Below are positions 32,714 to 42,183 of a DNA stretch of 64,000 nt, one piece after another; position 1 is the stretch's first letter, and every line of letters begins with the position of its first letter. Under the pieces are notes generated by a model, which was not told the DNA's origin, did no database searches, and saw only the letters and a list, made by a program, of their open reading frames with translations. The position numbers were made by a program, and so were the translations under genes. Source of the DNA: Gymnodinialimonas ulvae. GTDB taxonomy: Bacteria; Pseudomonadota; Alphaproteobacteria; Rhodobacterales; Rhodobacteraceae. The DNA is taken from the NCBI RefSeq assembly GCF_037543845.1, contig NZ_JBBIFX010000002.1, positions 62,001-126,000 of the forward strand, given 5' to 3'.

Positions 32714-35700
32714 TCACTCCGCCGGCACCGCCGCGTCCTCGACGCCCAATGGCACCTCCAACTTGTTCAGCATCTCCTTGGGACAGACCTGAAGGAAATT
32801 CGCCTTCTCCGTCTCCCAATGCTGCAAGATGTCCCGCGCCTTTGCACTCCCGGTCTCGTCGGCATGACGCTCGATCATACCGCGCAATTGTGCCTCCCAA
32901 TGCGCCATCGTCACCGGGCAGGTCACCAGCGTTTCAAGGTTCATATTGACCAACGCCTCGCCATCAGGATCGTACAAATACGCCATCCCGCCGGTCATGC
33001 CCGCGCCGAAATTGGCACCGATCCCGCCAAGGATCACCGCAACACCGCCGGTCATATATTCACACCCGTTCGATCCGCAGCCCTCGATCACAACCTTCGC
33101 GCCCGAATTGCGCACCGCAAACCGTTCCCCGGCCCGACCGGCGGCAAACAGGTAGCCGTCCGTCGCCCCATAAAGCACCGTGTTCCCGATGATCACGTTC
33201 TCCGCCGCGACAAGCGGGCTCGCCATCGGCGGACGCACCACAATCGTGCCCCCCGACAGACCCTTGCCAACGTAATCGTTGGCATCCCCGCTGACCTCCA
33301 GCTTCAGGCCCGGCGCCGCAAACGCGCCCAGCGATTGCCCGGCAGACCCCTTCAACTTCACCGTCAGGTGATCGGGCTGCAAATCGTTGCGCATCCCGAA
33401 CCGCTTCACGATATGGCTGCTGGTGCGCGTGCCAATCGTGCGCAACGTGTTCTGCACCGCATAAGACAGCTGCATCTTCTCGCCGTCCTCAAGGAACCGA
33501 TGCGCATCTTTCACGATCTGCGCATCCAGCGTATCGGGCACCGCGTTCCGCTCTTTATAGCGGTCGTAAACGATCCGATCCGCGCCATCGACGGTGATCA
33601 GCATCGGGTTCAGATCCAGATCATCCAGATGCGCCGATCCGCGTGACACCTGGCTCAACAGGTCCGCGCGCCCGATCACATCATCAAGGCTCCGCGCCCC
33701 AAGCGAGGCGAGGATCTCCCGCACCTCTTCGGCATAGAACGTGATCAGGTTCACCACCTTGTCGGCATTGCCGGTGAACTTCTCGCGCAGCGCCTCGTCC
33801 TGCGTACACACACCCACTGGGCAGGTGTTCGACTGACACTGCCGCACCATGATGCAGCCCATTGCGATCAATGCGGCGGTGCCGATGCCGTATTCCTCGG
33901 CGCCCAGCATCGCGGCCATCACAATGTCACGGCCCGTGCGCAAACCGCCATCGGTGCGCAACGTGATCCGGTCGCGCAATTTGTTCATCGCCAGAACCTG
34001 ATGCGCCTCGGTCAGGCCCATCTCCCACGGCAGACCGGCGTATTTGATCGACGTCGCGGGGCTCGCCCCCGTGCCGCCATTGTGCCCGGAGATCAGGATC
34101 ACATCCGCCTTGGCCTTGGCCACACCGGCGGCAATCGTGCCGACGCCGGAACTTGCCACCAGCTTCACCGTCACCTTGCAGCGCGGGTTGATCTGCTTGA
34201 GATCGTAGATCAGCTGCGCAAGGTCTTCGATCGAATAGATATCGTGGTGCGGCGGCGGGCTGATCAACATCACCCCCGGCGTCGAATGCCGCAGCCGCGC
34301 GATCAGGTCGGTGACCTTCATCCCCGGCAACTGCCCGCCCTCGCCGGGCTTGGCGCCTTGCGCGACCTTTATCTCCAATTCTTCGCAATGGTTCAGGTAT
34401 TCGGCCGTCACGCCAAAACGCCCCGAGGCCACCTGCTTGATCTTCGCGCTCGGGTTGTCGCCGTTGGGCTCGGGCACGAAATGCGCCGGGTCTTCGCCGC
34501 CCTCACCGCTATCGGATTTCGCGCCGATCCGGTTCATCGCCACGTTCAGCGTTTTATGCGCCTCGGGCGACAGCGCGCCAAGGCTCATCCCCGGCGTCAC
34601 GAACCGCTTGCGGATCGAAGTGACGCTTTCGACCTCGTCAATCGACACCGGCGCGCCCATCGGCTTGAAGTCCAGCAAATCGCGGAGGTGGATCGGCGGG
34701 TTCTCCCGCATCTTCGCGGAATATTGCTTCCACAGGCCATAGCTCGCCCGATCACAGGCCGCCTGCAACATATGCATCGTCGTCGCCTGCCACGCATGGG
34801 TCTCGCCCGAGCGCCGCGCCTTGTAGAATCCGCCGATGGGCAGAACGCCCTCGCCGCGCAGCCAGCCTTTGTCGTGGACCTCTTCGACCTTGCGCTGAAG
34901 GCCAGAGACGCCGATGCCGCTGATCCGGCTGAGCATGCCGGGGAAATATTCCGCCACCATTGCGCGCGACAGGCCCACCGCCTCGAAGTTCAGGCCACCG
35001 CGATAGGACGAGATCACGCTGATCCCCATCTTCGCCATGATCTTCAGAAGGCCCGCATCAATCGCCGCGCGATACCGCGCCATCGCCTCGGTCAGGTTCG
35101 TATCAATCAGGCCGCGCTCGATCCGGTCGGCCAGGCTGTCCTGCGCGAGATACGCGTTCACCGTAGTCGCGCCGCAGCCCACAAGCACGGCAAAGTAATG
35201 CGGGTCGATGCATTCCGCCGACCGCACGTTGAGCGAACAGAACGTCCGAAGTCCCTTCGATGTCAGCCCCGAATGCACCGCAGACGTGGCCAGGATCATC
35301 GGCATCGCCACGCGACCCTCGCCCTGATGCTGATCGGTCAGCACGATATGCCCCGCGCCCGAGCGCACCGCGTCTTCCGCCTCGGCCCGGATCCGCGACA
35401 GCCCTTCGCGCAGCGCTCCCTCCGTCGCACCGGCGTCAAACGTACAATCGATCTCGATGACCGAGCTTTGGAAATAGCTCACCATCTTGTCGAATTGCGC
35501 ATTGGTCACAAACGGGCTGTCCAGAACCAGGATCTCGGTCTGCGACGAATCCTCGTCCAACACGTTCTTCAGGTTGCCGAACCGCGTCTTCAGGCTCATC
35601 ACCCGGTATTCGCGCAAACTGTCGATGGGCGGGTTCGTCACCTGGCTGAAGTTCTGCCGGAAGTAATGGCTCAGCGGGCGATATTGGCTCGACAACACCG

Positions 35701-37252
35701 CGCTCGGCGTGTCGTCCCCCATGCTCGCCAGCGCCTCCTTCGCATCCTCCGCCATCGGCGCCAGGATCTGCTCCAGCTCCTCGATGGAATACCCCGCAGC
35801 GATCTGCCGCTTGCGCAGGTCTGTACCGCCGAACAGGGTCGTTTCCGTCGCCCCCTTCATCTCCGCTTCAAGGTCCGTGATCCGGTCAACCCAATCGCCA
35901 AACGGGCGCGAGGCCGCCAGCGCATCCTTGATCTCCGTGTCGTGGAACAGAGCCTGTTCCTGCATGTCGACGGCAATCATCTGCCCCGGGCCCAGCGCGC
36001 CTTTCTCGACCACGCGCGCCTCGTCGATCGGCACCATCCCGGCCTCCGATCCCGCGATCATCAACCCGTCACCCGTCACCACATACCGCATCGGACGCAG
36101 CCCGTTCCGGTCCAGCCCCGCGCAGACCCAACGCCCGTCGGTCATCGCCAGCGCCGCGGGGCCGTCCCACGGCTCCATCACCGAGTTGCAATACGAATAC
36201 ATGTCCTGCCACGCCTGCGGCAGTTCCGTCGCCGTCTGGCTCCAGGCCTCGGGCACCAGCATCGTCTTGGCCATCGGCGCATTGCGCCCGGCGCGCACCA
36301 GAACCTCGAACACCGCATCGAGCGCGGCGCTGTCACTCGACCCACCGGCAACGATCGGCTTGATATCCTCGGCCATGTCGCCAAAGAACGAAGACGCCAT
36401 CCGGATCTCGTGGCTCTTCATCCAGTTCACATTGCCCTTCAGCGTGTTGATCTCGCCGTTATGGGCCAACATGCGGAACGGCTGCGCCAACCACCATTGC
36501 GGGAACGTGTTCGTCGAATACCGCTGGTGGTAAATCGCAAACGCGCTCTCGAACCGCTCATCCATCAGGTCGGGATAAAACGCCGCCACATCCTGGGCCA
36601 ACATCATGCCCTTGTAGATGATCGACCGGCACGACAACGAACACAGATACAACTGCCCGACACCGGCCGCCGCCGCCGCCTTCTCGATGCGCCGCCGGAT
36701 CACGTACAATTCCCGCTCGAACGTCTCTTCGTCGACACCCTTGGCGTTGGAAATGATGATCTGCTCGATCTCGGGCCGCGTCGCGTTGGCCTTTTCGCCC
36801 AGAACCGTCACATCCACCGGCACATGACGCCAGCCGTAGATGTAATACCCCATCCGCAGCACTTCGCTTTCCACGATCGTCCGGCACGTCTCCTGACCAC
36901 CGAAATCATTGCGCGGCAGGAACACCTGACCCACGGCCATCAACTCGTCCATGCGCGGCTCGTGACCCGTGCGCCGCACCTGATCATAGAAGAAATGCGC
37001 CGGGATCTGCACGTGAATACCCGCACCGTCCCCGGTCTTGCCATCGGCATCCACCGCGCCCCGGTGCCAGACCGCCTTCAGCGCATCAATGCCGTTCTCG
37101 ACCACCTTGCGCGACGGCTTGCCATCCACCGCCACAACAAGCCCCACACCGCAGGACGCATGCTCATGCTCCTCCCGGAACAAGGCGTTTTCTTCCATCC
37201 ACGCGCGCTTTTCGGCCTCGGCCTTCGCCCAGCTTGTGTCGAATTGGGTCAT
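32714..37252 (-). CDS. gltB: Glutamate synthase (NADPH), large subunit
   Basis: GltB makes glutamate from glutamine and 2-oxoglutarate, with GltD supplying electrons from NADPH. The 1512-residue protein has a short propeptide then Cys34 (ASCGVGLV), the N-terminal nucleophile of the amidotransferase domain. The FMN/synthase domain follows, with GGEDPAHF, the 3Fe-4S motif CIMVRQCQSNTCPVGVC, and the C-terminal GXGXG-type beta helix (GGVAVILGGIGANFGAGMTGG). The ATG at 37252 is preferred to GTG at 37255 because GGGAG precedes it suitably; it overlaps the stop of the GFA gene by 1 base. It lies in an operon with the two genes upstream. Confidence 0.97.
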   Translation of the reverse strand: MTQFDTSWAKAEAEKRAWMEENALFREEHEHASCGVGLVVAVDGKPSRKVVENGIDALKAVWHRGAVDADGKTGDGAGIHVQIPAHFFYDQVRRTGHEPRMDELMAVGQVFLPRNDFGGQETCRTIVESEVLRMGYYIYGWRHVPVDVTVLGEKANATRPEIEQIIISNAKGVDEETFERELYVIRRRIEKAAAAAGVGQLYLCSLSCRSIIYKGMMLAQDVAAFYPDLMDERFESAFAIYHQRYSTNTFPQWWLAQPFRMLAHNGEINTLKGNVNWMKSHEIRMASSFFGDMAEDIKPIVAGGSSDSAALDAVFEVLVRAGRNAPMAKTMLVPEAWSQTATELPQAWQDMYSYCNSVMEPWDGPAALAMTDGRWVCAGLDRNGLRPMRYVVTGDGLMIAGSEAGMVPIDEARVVEKGALGPGQMIAVDMQEQALFHDTEIKDALAASRPFGDWVDRITDLEAEMKGATETTLFGGTDLRKRQIAAGYSIEELEQILAPMAEDAKEALASMGDDTPSAVLSSQYRPLSHYFRQNFSQVTNPPIDSLREYRVMSLKTRFGNLKNVLDEDSSQTEILVLDSPFVTNAQFDKMVSYFQSSVIEIDCTFDAGATEGALREGLSRIRAEAEDAVRSGAGHIVLTDQHQGEGRVAMPMILATSAVHSGLTSKGLRTFCSLNVRSAECIDPHYFAVLVGCGATTVNAYLAQDSLADRIERGLIDTNLTEAMARYRAAIDAGLLKIMAKMGISVISSYRGGLNFEAVGLSRAMVAEYFPGMLSRISGIGVSGLQRKVEEVHDKGWLRGEGVLPIGGFYKARRSGETHAWQATTMHMLQAACDRASYGLWKQYSAKMRENPPIHLRDLLDFKPMGAPVSIDEVESVTSIRKRFVTPGMSLGALSPEAHKTLNVAMNRIGAKSDSGEGGEDPAHFVPEPNGDNPSAKIKQVASGRFGVTAEYLNHCEELEIKVAQGAKPGEGGQLPGMKVTDLIARLRHSTPGVMLISPPPHHDIYSIEDLAQLIYDLKQINPRCKVTVKLVASSGVGTIAAGVAKAKADVILISGHNGGTGASPATSIKYAGLPWEMGLTEAHQVLAMNKLRDRITLRTDGGLRTGRDIVMAAMLGAEEYGIGTAALIAMGCIMVRQCQSNTCPVGVCTQDEALREKFTGNADKVVNLITFYAEEVREILASLGARSLDDVIGRADLLSQVSRGSAHLDDLDLNPMLITVDGADRIVYDRYKERNAVPDTLDAQIVKDAHRFLEDGEKMQLSYAVQNTLRTIGTRTSSHIVKRFGMRNDLQPDHLTVKLKGSAGQSLGAFAAPGLKLEVSGDANDYVGKGLSGGTIVVRPPMASPLVAAENVIIGNTVLYGATDGYLFAAGRAGERFAVRNSGAKVVIEGCGSNGCEYMTGGVAVILGGIGANFGAGMTGGMAYLYDPDGEALVNMNLETLVTCPVTMAHWEAQLRGMIERHADETGSAKARDILQHWETEKANFLQVCPKEMLNKLEVPLGVEDAAVPAE

Positions 37253-37707
37253 CACAGGTCTCCCTCGATATGGGGGTGCTTCGCTTCATATTCCGCGCGG
37301 GTGGCCCGCCGGTGATCGCCCGCCAAAGCCGCATAGGCCGGGGCGCAGTCGATGTAGATTTCCGAGATCACCGGAAAATCCGATGCCTCCGGGAACAGCG
37401 CGGGCATCAGCTCGTAGGCCGCGCCCTCGTCGTTATCGCGCAGCCACAGGTTGCTGCCGCAGGTCGGGCAAAATACCCGCGTCGCAAACGCGGTGGAGGC
37501 ATATCGGGCCACCTTACCCGTCACCGTCACCGCCTCGGCATTCGCCTGAAACGCGCCCCACACAACGCCGTTGGAGCGTTGGCAAATCCCGCAATGACAC
37601 ACGCCGATGGCCGCGATGTGATCGCCGTCCACGGTAATCCTGACGGCCCCGCACAGGCACGCGCCCTCAAGCCGCCCTTTGGTGCGGAACGGATCGGCGA
37701 TGCTCAT
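37252..37707 (-). CDS. GFA/CENP-V family zinc-binding protein
   Basis: A 151-residue protein with the GFA zinc motifs: GACLCGAVRI, VCHCGICQRSNG and VFCPTCGSNLW, the layout of glutathione-dependent formaldehyde-activating (Gfa) proteins. Most homologues are not proven to be Gfa and act in unknown glutathione-linked reactions. It starts at ATG 37707, overlapping the stop of the upstream secreted protein gene by 4 bp (ATGA), and ends 1 base into gltB. It therefore sits in translational coupling between a secreted protein and gltB, a location without obvious metabolic reason. Confidence 0.85.
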   Translation of the reverse strand: MSIADPFRTKGRLEGACLCGAVRITVDGDHIAAIGVCHCGICQRSNGVVWGAFQANAEAVTVTGKVARYASTAFATRVFCPTCGSNLWLRDNDEGAAYELMPALFPEASDFPVISEIYIDCAPAYAALAGDHRRATRAEYEAKHPHIEGDL

Positions 37708-38441
37708 TGCGCAACCCTCCACACCGGCGCGGCCGGCGCCGCGCTCATGATCGACCCGCAATCGTATTCCGGCTCTGTCGTCAGGAATCCGGGATCGCCG
37801 GGTTCGTGGAACTCCACCGGGCTGTAATTGCCTTCGAAGGTCTCGCCGCCGGGTGTCGTGACCGTTTCCAGCCCGCCAAAGAACAACCCCCGCTCGCGCC
37901 AGACGAATTGCGTGCCCTCGGTGCGGCGCGGACCCGCGGTCGTTTCCCATTGATACGCGAATTCCGTCACCAGAAGCGGACGCCCGTCAATCGTGACCTG
38001 ATCGCCGGTCAGCCGGTCGAACCCGGTGTAATCGCGCCGAAACGTGCCCTCGGCGCGCTCTTCGCGGATCGAGAACACCATCGTGTCGTTGCCCGTCTCC
38101 AGAAGCTCGCTAAGGCTTGCGGGGTCGTCCTCCGGCTCGACCAGCGTGTCCTGACCGCCCGAGCGCAAGTTGAACGCCCTGAGCCACCGGAACTCCGCAT
38201 CCGTGTAGTTCAGGTAAAATGGCCCGTCCTGATCCAGTGTCACGCGCCAGTGGCTGCCCTCCGGCTCGCCCTCGCAGCGCCAGTGATGCGACACCAGACA
38301 CGACCGCGATTGCACCGTCAGGAACGCGGTGCAGCCTTCCGGCACCGGGAACGTCTCGGCGCCCGTCTGCGCGGCGGCAGGCACCGCCGACAGCAGCACG
38401 AACACGGCAGCGTTCATCAAGTGTTTACGAATGGGCCACAT
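37704..38441 (-). CDS. Secreted protein of unknown function
   Basis: A 245-residue protein with a Sec signal peptide ending in PAAA-QTG when started at ATG 38441 (N-terminus MWPIRKHLMNAAVFVLLS); the frame is open to 38501 but without a signal peptide. The mature part is beta-rich with cysteines near residues 37, 48 and 55 and another near the end (EYDCGS), suggesting disulfides. I recognise no family. It is followed by the GFA gene in a 4-bp overlap, so it is co-translated with GFA and gltB. It may be an envelope protein read through by gltB transcription. Confidence 0.75.
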   Translation of the reverse strand: MWPIRKHLMNAAVFVLLSAVPAAAQTGAETFPVPEGCTAFLTVQSRSCLVSHHWRCEGEPEGSHWRVTLDQDGPFYLNYTDAEFRWLRAFNLRSGGQDTLVEPEDDPASLSELLETGNDTMVFSIREERAEGTFRRDYTGFDRLTGDQVTIDGRPLLVTEFAYQWETTAGPRRTEGTQFVWRERGLFFGGLETVTTPGGETFEGNYSPVEFHEPGDPGFLTTEPEYDCGSIMSAAPAAPVWRVAQ

Positions 38442-38569
38442 CAGGTCAGCATTCCTGTCCTTTGAATTTTTCACGACACCGTCGTTCAACCGCAGATGCA
38501 CTACAAAAGAACGACAGAAAAACTACAGGTAAATTACACCGGTCCCGCGACTGATACCGCCGGACCAAA

Positions 38570-40069
38570 TCATTCGGCGGCCACCGTGGCCGAGCCCGTC
38601 GCAACCCGCTCAAGGATCGCGGTCGCGGCCTCGCGTCCGTCGCGGATCGCCCACACAACCAGCGACGCGCCCCGCACGATATCGCCCACCGCGAACACGC
38701 CTTCGAGGTCGGTTTCATGGGTCAGCGGTTTGGTTTTCACCGTGCCCCAGCGCGTCACGGCAAGCTCCGGTGTGTCCCACAGCGTCGGAAGGTCCTCCGG
38801 CTCAAAGCCCAGCGCCTTGATCACCATGTCCGCATCTTCAATATAATCAGCGCCTTCAATGACTTCTGGGCTTTGGCGGCCCGTCACATCCGGTGCGCCA
38901 AGGCGCATTTTCTGCACCATCACGCCGGCCACCTGCTCGGGATGCTCACCTTCGATGGCCACGCCTTCCAAAGCCGCGGGGTCGCGTCCGGCGGGGCCGC
39001 CCGACGTGAAGCCTTTCGGCGCGGAAAGCCAAACGAATTCAACGCCTTCCTCTTCCGCGTTTTGTACTTCGCGCTGCGATCCCGGCATGTTCGCCCGGTC
39101 GCGCCGATACAGGCATTTCACGCTGGTCGCGCCCTGCCGCGTGGCCGTACGCACGCAATCCATTGCCGTATCGCCGCCACCGATCACCACAATCCGCTTG
39201 CCTTCGGCGTTCAATTCGCCGCTATCGAATTCCGGCACCGCATCACCAAAAGACTTGCGATTTGAGGCGGTTAGGTAATCAATCGCGCGGATGATCCCGG
39301 TCGATCCGGCGCCCGGTCCGGGCAGGTCGCGCGATTTGTAGACGCCGGTGGCGATGATCACGAAGTCATGTTCGTCGCGGATTTCCTGAAGCGTGATGTC
39401 CTGACCCACATCGGTGTTCAGCTCGAATGTAACGCCGCCATCAGCGAGGAGTTTGTTGCGCCGCATCACGACGTCTTTCTCCAGCTTGAACCCCGGGATG
39501 CCATAGGTCATCAGCCCGCCCGCGCGGTCGTACCGGTCATAGATCGTGACCTGCAAACCCGCGCGGCGCAGCATGTCGGCGGCGGCAAGCCCGCCGGGCC
39601 CCGCGCCAATAATCCCAACGGATTCAGGGCGTTCCACCGACGGCGCGATCGGCATGACCCAGCCCTCGTCCCACGCGGTGTCGGTGATATATTTCTCGAC
39701 CGAGCCGATGGTGACGGTGCCGTGGCCCGATTGCTCGATCACGCAATTGCCTTCGCACAGGCGGTCCTGCGGGCAGATGCGGCCACAGATTTCAGGGAAG
39801 GTGTTTGTGGCCTGGCTCATCTCGTAGGCCTCGCGCAACCGCCCCTCCGCCGTCAGCTTCAGCCAATCGGGGATGTTGTTGTGCAACGGACAATGCGACT
39901 GGCAATAGGGCACACCGCACTGGCTGCACCGCCCCGCCTGCTCCGCCGCCTTCTCGCGCGCATACTCGCCATAAATCTCGGCAAAGTCCTCTTTCCGCTG
40001 GTCCGCCGCCCGCTTTTCAGGCATCTCCTTGCCAACAGAAACAAATTTCAACATCGGTTGCTCACTCAA
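38570..40069 (-). CDS. gltD: Glutamate synthase (NADPH), small subunit
   Basis: GltD passes electrons from NADPH through FAD and two 4Fe-4S clusters to GltB. The 499-residue protein shows CSQCGVPYCQSHCPLHNNIP and CGRICPQDRLCEGNC (cluster cysteines), the FAD motif GIIGAGPGGLAAADML, and the NADPH motif VVIGGGDTAMDCVRTAT. TTG at 40069 is preferred because GGAG lies 7 bases upstream; ATG at 40054 is the alternative. The gene is separated from gltB by two other genes, unlike the usual adjacent order. A 128-bp gap follows before the secreted-protein gene. Confidence 0.95.
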   Translation of the reverse strand: MSEQPMLKFVSVGKEMPEKRAADQRKEDFAEIYGEYAREKAAEQAGRCSQCGVPYCQSHCPLHNNIPDWLKLTAEGRLREAYEMSQATNTFPEICGRICPQDRLCEGNCVIEQSGHGTVTIGSVEKYITDTAWDEGWVMPIAPSVERPESVGIIGAGPGGLAAADMLRRAGLQVTIYDRYDRAGGLMTYGIPGFKLEKDVVMRRNKLLADGGVTFELNTDVGQDITLQEIRDEHDFVIIATGVYKSRDLPGPGAGSTGIIRAIDYLTASNRKSFGDAVPEFDSGELNAEGKRIVVIGGGDTAMDCVRTATRQGATSVKCLYRRDRANMPGSQREVQNAEEEGVEFVWLSAPKGFTSGGPAGRDPAALEGVAIEGEHPEQVAGVMVQKMRLGAPDVTGRQSPEVIEGADYIEDADMVIKALGFEPEDLPTLWDTPELAVTRWGTVKTKPLTHETDLEGVFAVGDIVRGASLVVWAIRDGREAATAILERVATGSATVAAE

Positions 40070-40088
40070 TCCACCGCTCCCTATCTTG

Positions 40089-40111
40089 AAACGTCCGTAT
40101 ATCGACCGTTT
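40089..40111. promoter_or_regulatory. Imperfect 23-bp palindrome upstream of gltD
   Basis: AAACGTCCG (40089-40097), TATAT centre, and CGACCGTTT (40103-40111) form an inverted repeat matching at seven of nine arm positions. It lies 20 bases upstream of the gltD start in the 203-bp gltD/uppP divergent gap, where an operator could control gltD. No regulator is assigned. Confidence 0.35.
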
Positions 40112-40119
40112 TTCAGGAT

Positions 40120-40220
40120 AAAAAGACAGATATACTTACCTATTTGCAGGAAGATGCTTCGCTGCCTCACATTTCATCGGAAAAGTCTGCCTAAAAAAGA
40201 CAGTTATGCTTACCTTATTT
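40120..40220. repeat. Imperfect direct repeats in the gltD/uppP gap
   Basis: A unit of about 26 bp occurs twice: AAAAAGACAGATATACTTACC followed by TATTT at 40120-40145, and a near copy (AAAAAGACAGTTATGCTTACC then TTATTT) at 40194-40220. The copies are 74 bp apart. The second ends directly before the -35 box of the uppP promoter. They look like binding sites rather than coding remnants. Confidence 0.6.
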
Positions 40221-40249
40221 TTGAAATTGTCATGATAATCAAGTATTTA
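40221..40249 (+). promoter_or_regulatory. Sigma-70-type promoter of uppP
   Basis: TTGAAA (40221-40226) and TATTTA (40244-40249) are spaced 17 bp apart. A start near 40256 would leave a short 17-base leader before the ATG at 40273, so no leader regulation is expected. The direct repeat at 40194-40220 abuts the -35 box, and another copy lies 74 bp further up. Confidence 0.6.
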
Positions 40250-40272
40250 GAAATCGTGTCCGGTAGATCAAC

Positions 40273-41076
40273 ATGAGCCTCCTTCACCTCCTTATTCTCG
40301 CTCTGATCCAAGGGGTCACTGAATTTCTGCCGGTTTCTTCCTCCGGCCACCTGATTCTCTTGCCCGCGCTGACCGGCGCAGAGGATCAGGGACAGGTCAT
40401 CGACGTCGCCGTTCATGTCGGCACCCTGGGCGCCGTTATCCTGTACTTTTGGGGCGACGTGAAAATGGGTCTCATGGGCCTCCCCCGCCTTCTGACCGGG
40501 AAAATTGACACCCAAGGCGCCAAGCTGGCCTTCCTGCTCATCATCGCCACGATCCCCGTCATTCTGTTTGGCCTCGTACTTGAGCTGACCGGCCTCTACG
40601 ACAGCTTGCGGTCCATCGCCGTGATCGGCTGGACCATGCTGATCTTTGGGCTTGTCCTGTACTGGGCCGACCAAAAAGGACCACAGGACAAACATTCCGA
40701 AACCTGGACGACACGCGATGCGGTGATCATGGGACTATGGCAGGCCATCGCCCTGATCCCCGGCACCTCGCGCAGCGGCATCACGATCACCGCCGGGCGT
40801 TACCTTGGGTATGACCGCGAAAGTGCGGCGCGGCTTGCCATGTTGATGTCGATCCCGACGATCATCGCATCGGGCGTTTTCGCGGGCGCCGAAGTGATCG
40901 CAACCGCCGACGCAAGCGCCGCACGGGACGGCGCCATCGCGGCGGGCTTTTCGTTCCTCGCCGCACTGGTCGCGTTGATCTTGATGTTCAAGCTTCTGAA
41001 AAGCGTCAGCTTCACGCCCTACGTGATCTACCGCGTCCTTCTTGGCGTGATCCTTCTGGGGATCGCGTACACCTAG
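40273..41076 (+). CDS. uppP: Undecaprenyl-diphosphatase
   Basis: UppP (BacA) removes a phosphate from undecaprenyl diphosphate, recycling the lipid carrier for peptidoglycan, LPS and capsule. The 267-residue polytopic membrane protein has GVTEFLPVSSSGHLIL and PGTSRSGITITAGRYLGYDR, the two catalytic segments, and the expected hydrophobic helices. Overexpression of such genes gives bacitracin tolerance in other bacteria. The promoter is strong by sequence, with a short leader. The stop overlaps that of the convergent reductase gene by 4 bp. Confidence 0.95.
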   Translation: MSLLHLLILALIQGVTEFLPVSSSGHLILLPALTGAEDQGQVIDVAVHVGTLGAVILYFWGDVKMGLMGLPRLLTGKIDTQGAKLAFLLIIATIPVILFGLVLELTGLYDSLRSIAVIGWTMLIFGLVLYWADQKGPQDKHSETWTTRDAVIMGLWQAIALIPGTSRSGITITAGRYLGYDRESAARLAMLMSIPTIIASGVFAGAEVIATADASAARDGAIAAGFSFLAALVALILMFKLLKSVSFTPYVIYRVLLGVILLGIAYT

Positions 41077-42056
41077 CTTTCGCGAAGGTTCTGCGCGCTT
41101 TCCTTGATGTCGGAATACTGCCCCGACGGACGGAATGCATAGAGGTATTCTTCCAGAACAGCATCCATCGCGGTCGGCGCAATCCCCAGATCCGCAAAGC
41201 CTTTCGCCCCATCAGACACCACATTGTCGCTGCGCAGCGAACGCACCTGATCGCTTGTCAGGATACCATTGTGGATCAGACCCCCGGTCACCGTCTGCAC
41301 CGTGTCGAACACGAAGCCCATGATGGAGGCCACGAAGAACGGAATGTTCAAGACCATACGGCGCCGCCGGATCACCTGCAGCATGCGCTGCATCAGGTCG
41401 CGAAAGTTTTCGACATCGGGTCCGCCAAGCTCGAACGTGCCCTGCGCCTGACCGGTGATGCCCTGCACTGCAGCCTGCGCAATGTCGTCCACGTAGACCG
41501 GTTGGAACCGTGTATCGGCCCCGGCGACCGGCAGGACCGGACCAAGCCGCGCCATCCCGGCGAAGCGGTTGAAGAATTGATCCTCGGGTCCGAAAACGAC
41601 CGACGGGCGCAAGATCATCGCATTGGGGAACGCGTCCAGCACAGCCGCCTCGCCACGGCCCTTTGACTTGGCGTAGAGGCTGTAGCCGTCCACATCCGCG
41701 CCAATCGCCGAGATATGGACCATCGCCGATGCGCCTTCCTCCGCCGCGATCCGCGCGATGCGGGCGGCACCTTCGTCCTGCACCGCATCGAAATTGTTTT
41801 TCCCGCGTGCATCAAACGTACCGACGCAATTCACAACGGCATCCGCGCCATGAACAGCAGCCCGCACGGACACATCATCGCGAATATTGGCAAGGATCGG
41901 TTCGACCTGCCCGACAACGCCATAGGGTTTGACAAAAAGTGCCTCGTTCGGGCGGCGCACGGCAACCCGCACACGCCAGCCTTCTTTGGCCATGCGGCGG
42001 GCGATGTAGCGGCCGATAAAGCCCGAGCCGCCGAAAATCGTGACGAGTTTGGCCAT
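41073..42056 (-). CDS. NDUFA9-like NAD(P)-binding SDR protein
   Basis: A 327-residue atypical short-chain dehydrogenase related to the complex I accessory subunit NDUFA9. The Rossmann motif is VTIFGGSGFIGRYIARRM. HISAIGAD and YAKSKGRGE give a Y-x-x-x-K-like pair, and RPSVVFGPEDQFFNRFA is the family signature. Bacterial members are mostly of unknown function; some are assumed quinone- or NADPH-associated. The C-terminus has a hydrophobic stretch (VLNIPFFVASIMGFVFDTVQ) that may touch the membrane. It is divergent from tamA. Confidence 0.88.
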   Translation of the reverse strand: MAKLVTIFGGSGFIGRYIARRMAKEGWRVRVAVRRPNEALFVKPYGVVGQVEPILANIRDDVSVRAAVHGADAVVNCVGTFDARGKNNFDAVQDEGAARIARIAAEEGASAMVHISAIGADVDGYSLYAKSKGRGEAAVLDAFPNAMILRPSVVFGPEDQFFNRFAGMARLGPVLPVAGADTRFQPVYVDDIAQAAVQGITGQAQGTFELGGPDVENFRDLMQRMLQVIRRRRMVLNIPFFVASIMGFVFDTVQTVTGGLIHNGILTSDQVRSLRSDNVVSDGAKGFADLGIAPTAMDAVLEEYLYAFRPSGQYSDIKESAQNLRES

Positions 42057-42183
42057 TTCAGGCTCCTTTGGTCGCGTTCATTTGCGGTGATACGGTCCCG
42101 CTCTGGTTGCAGCAAGGCGCAAAACGTCTCAACTTTTCGCGCGCTGGCGGGGAACCGGAGCTATACGGCTGGCGTTTACGCCC

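Noticed and set aside
34001..37315. A 1104-codon open frame on the plus strand
   Set aside because: It lies antisense to gltB, whose conserved motifs are unmistakable. The translation is rich in H, R, A and P and shows no known domain: a high-GC shadow frame.
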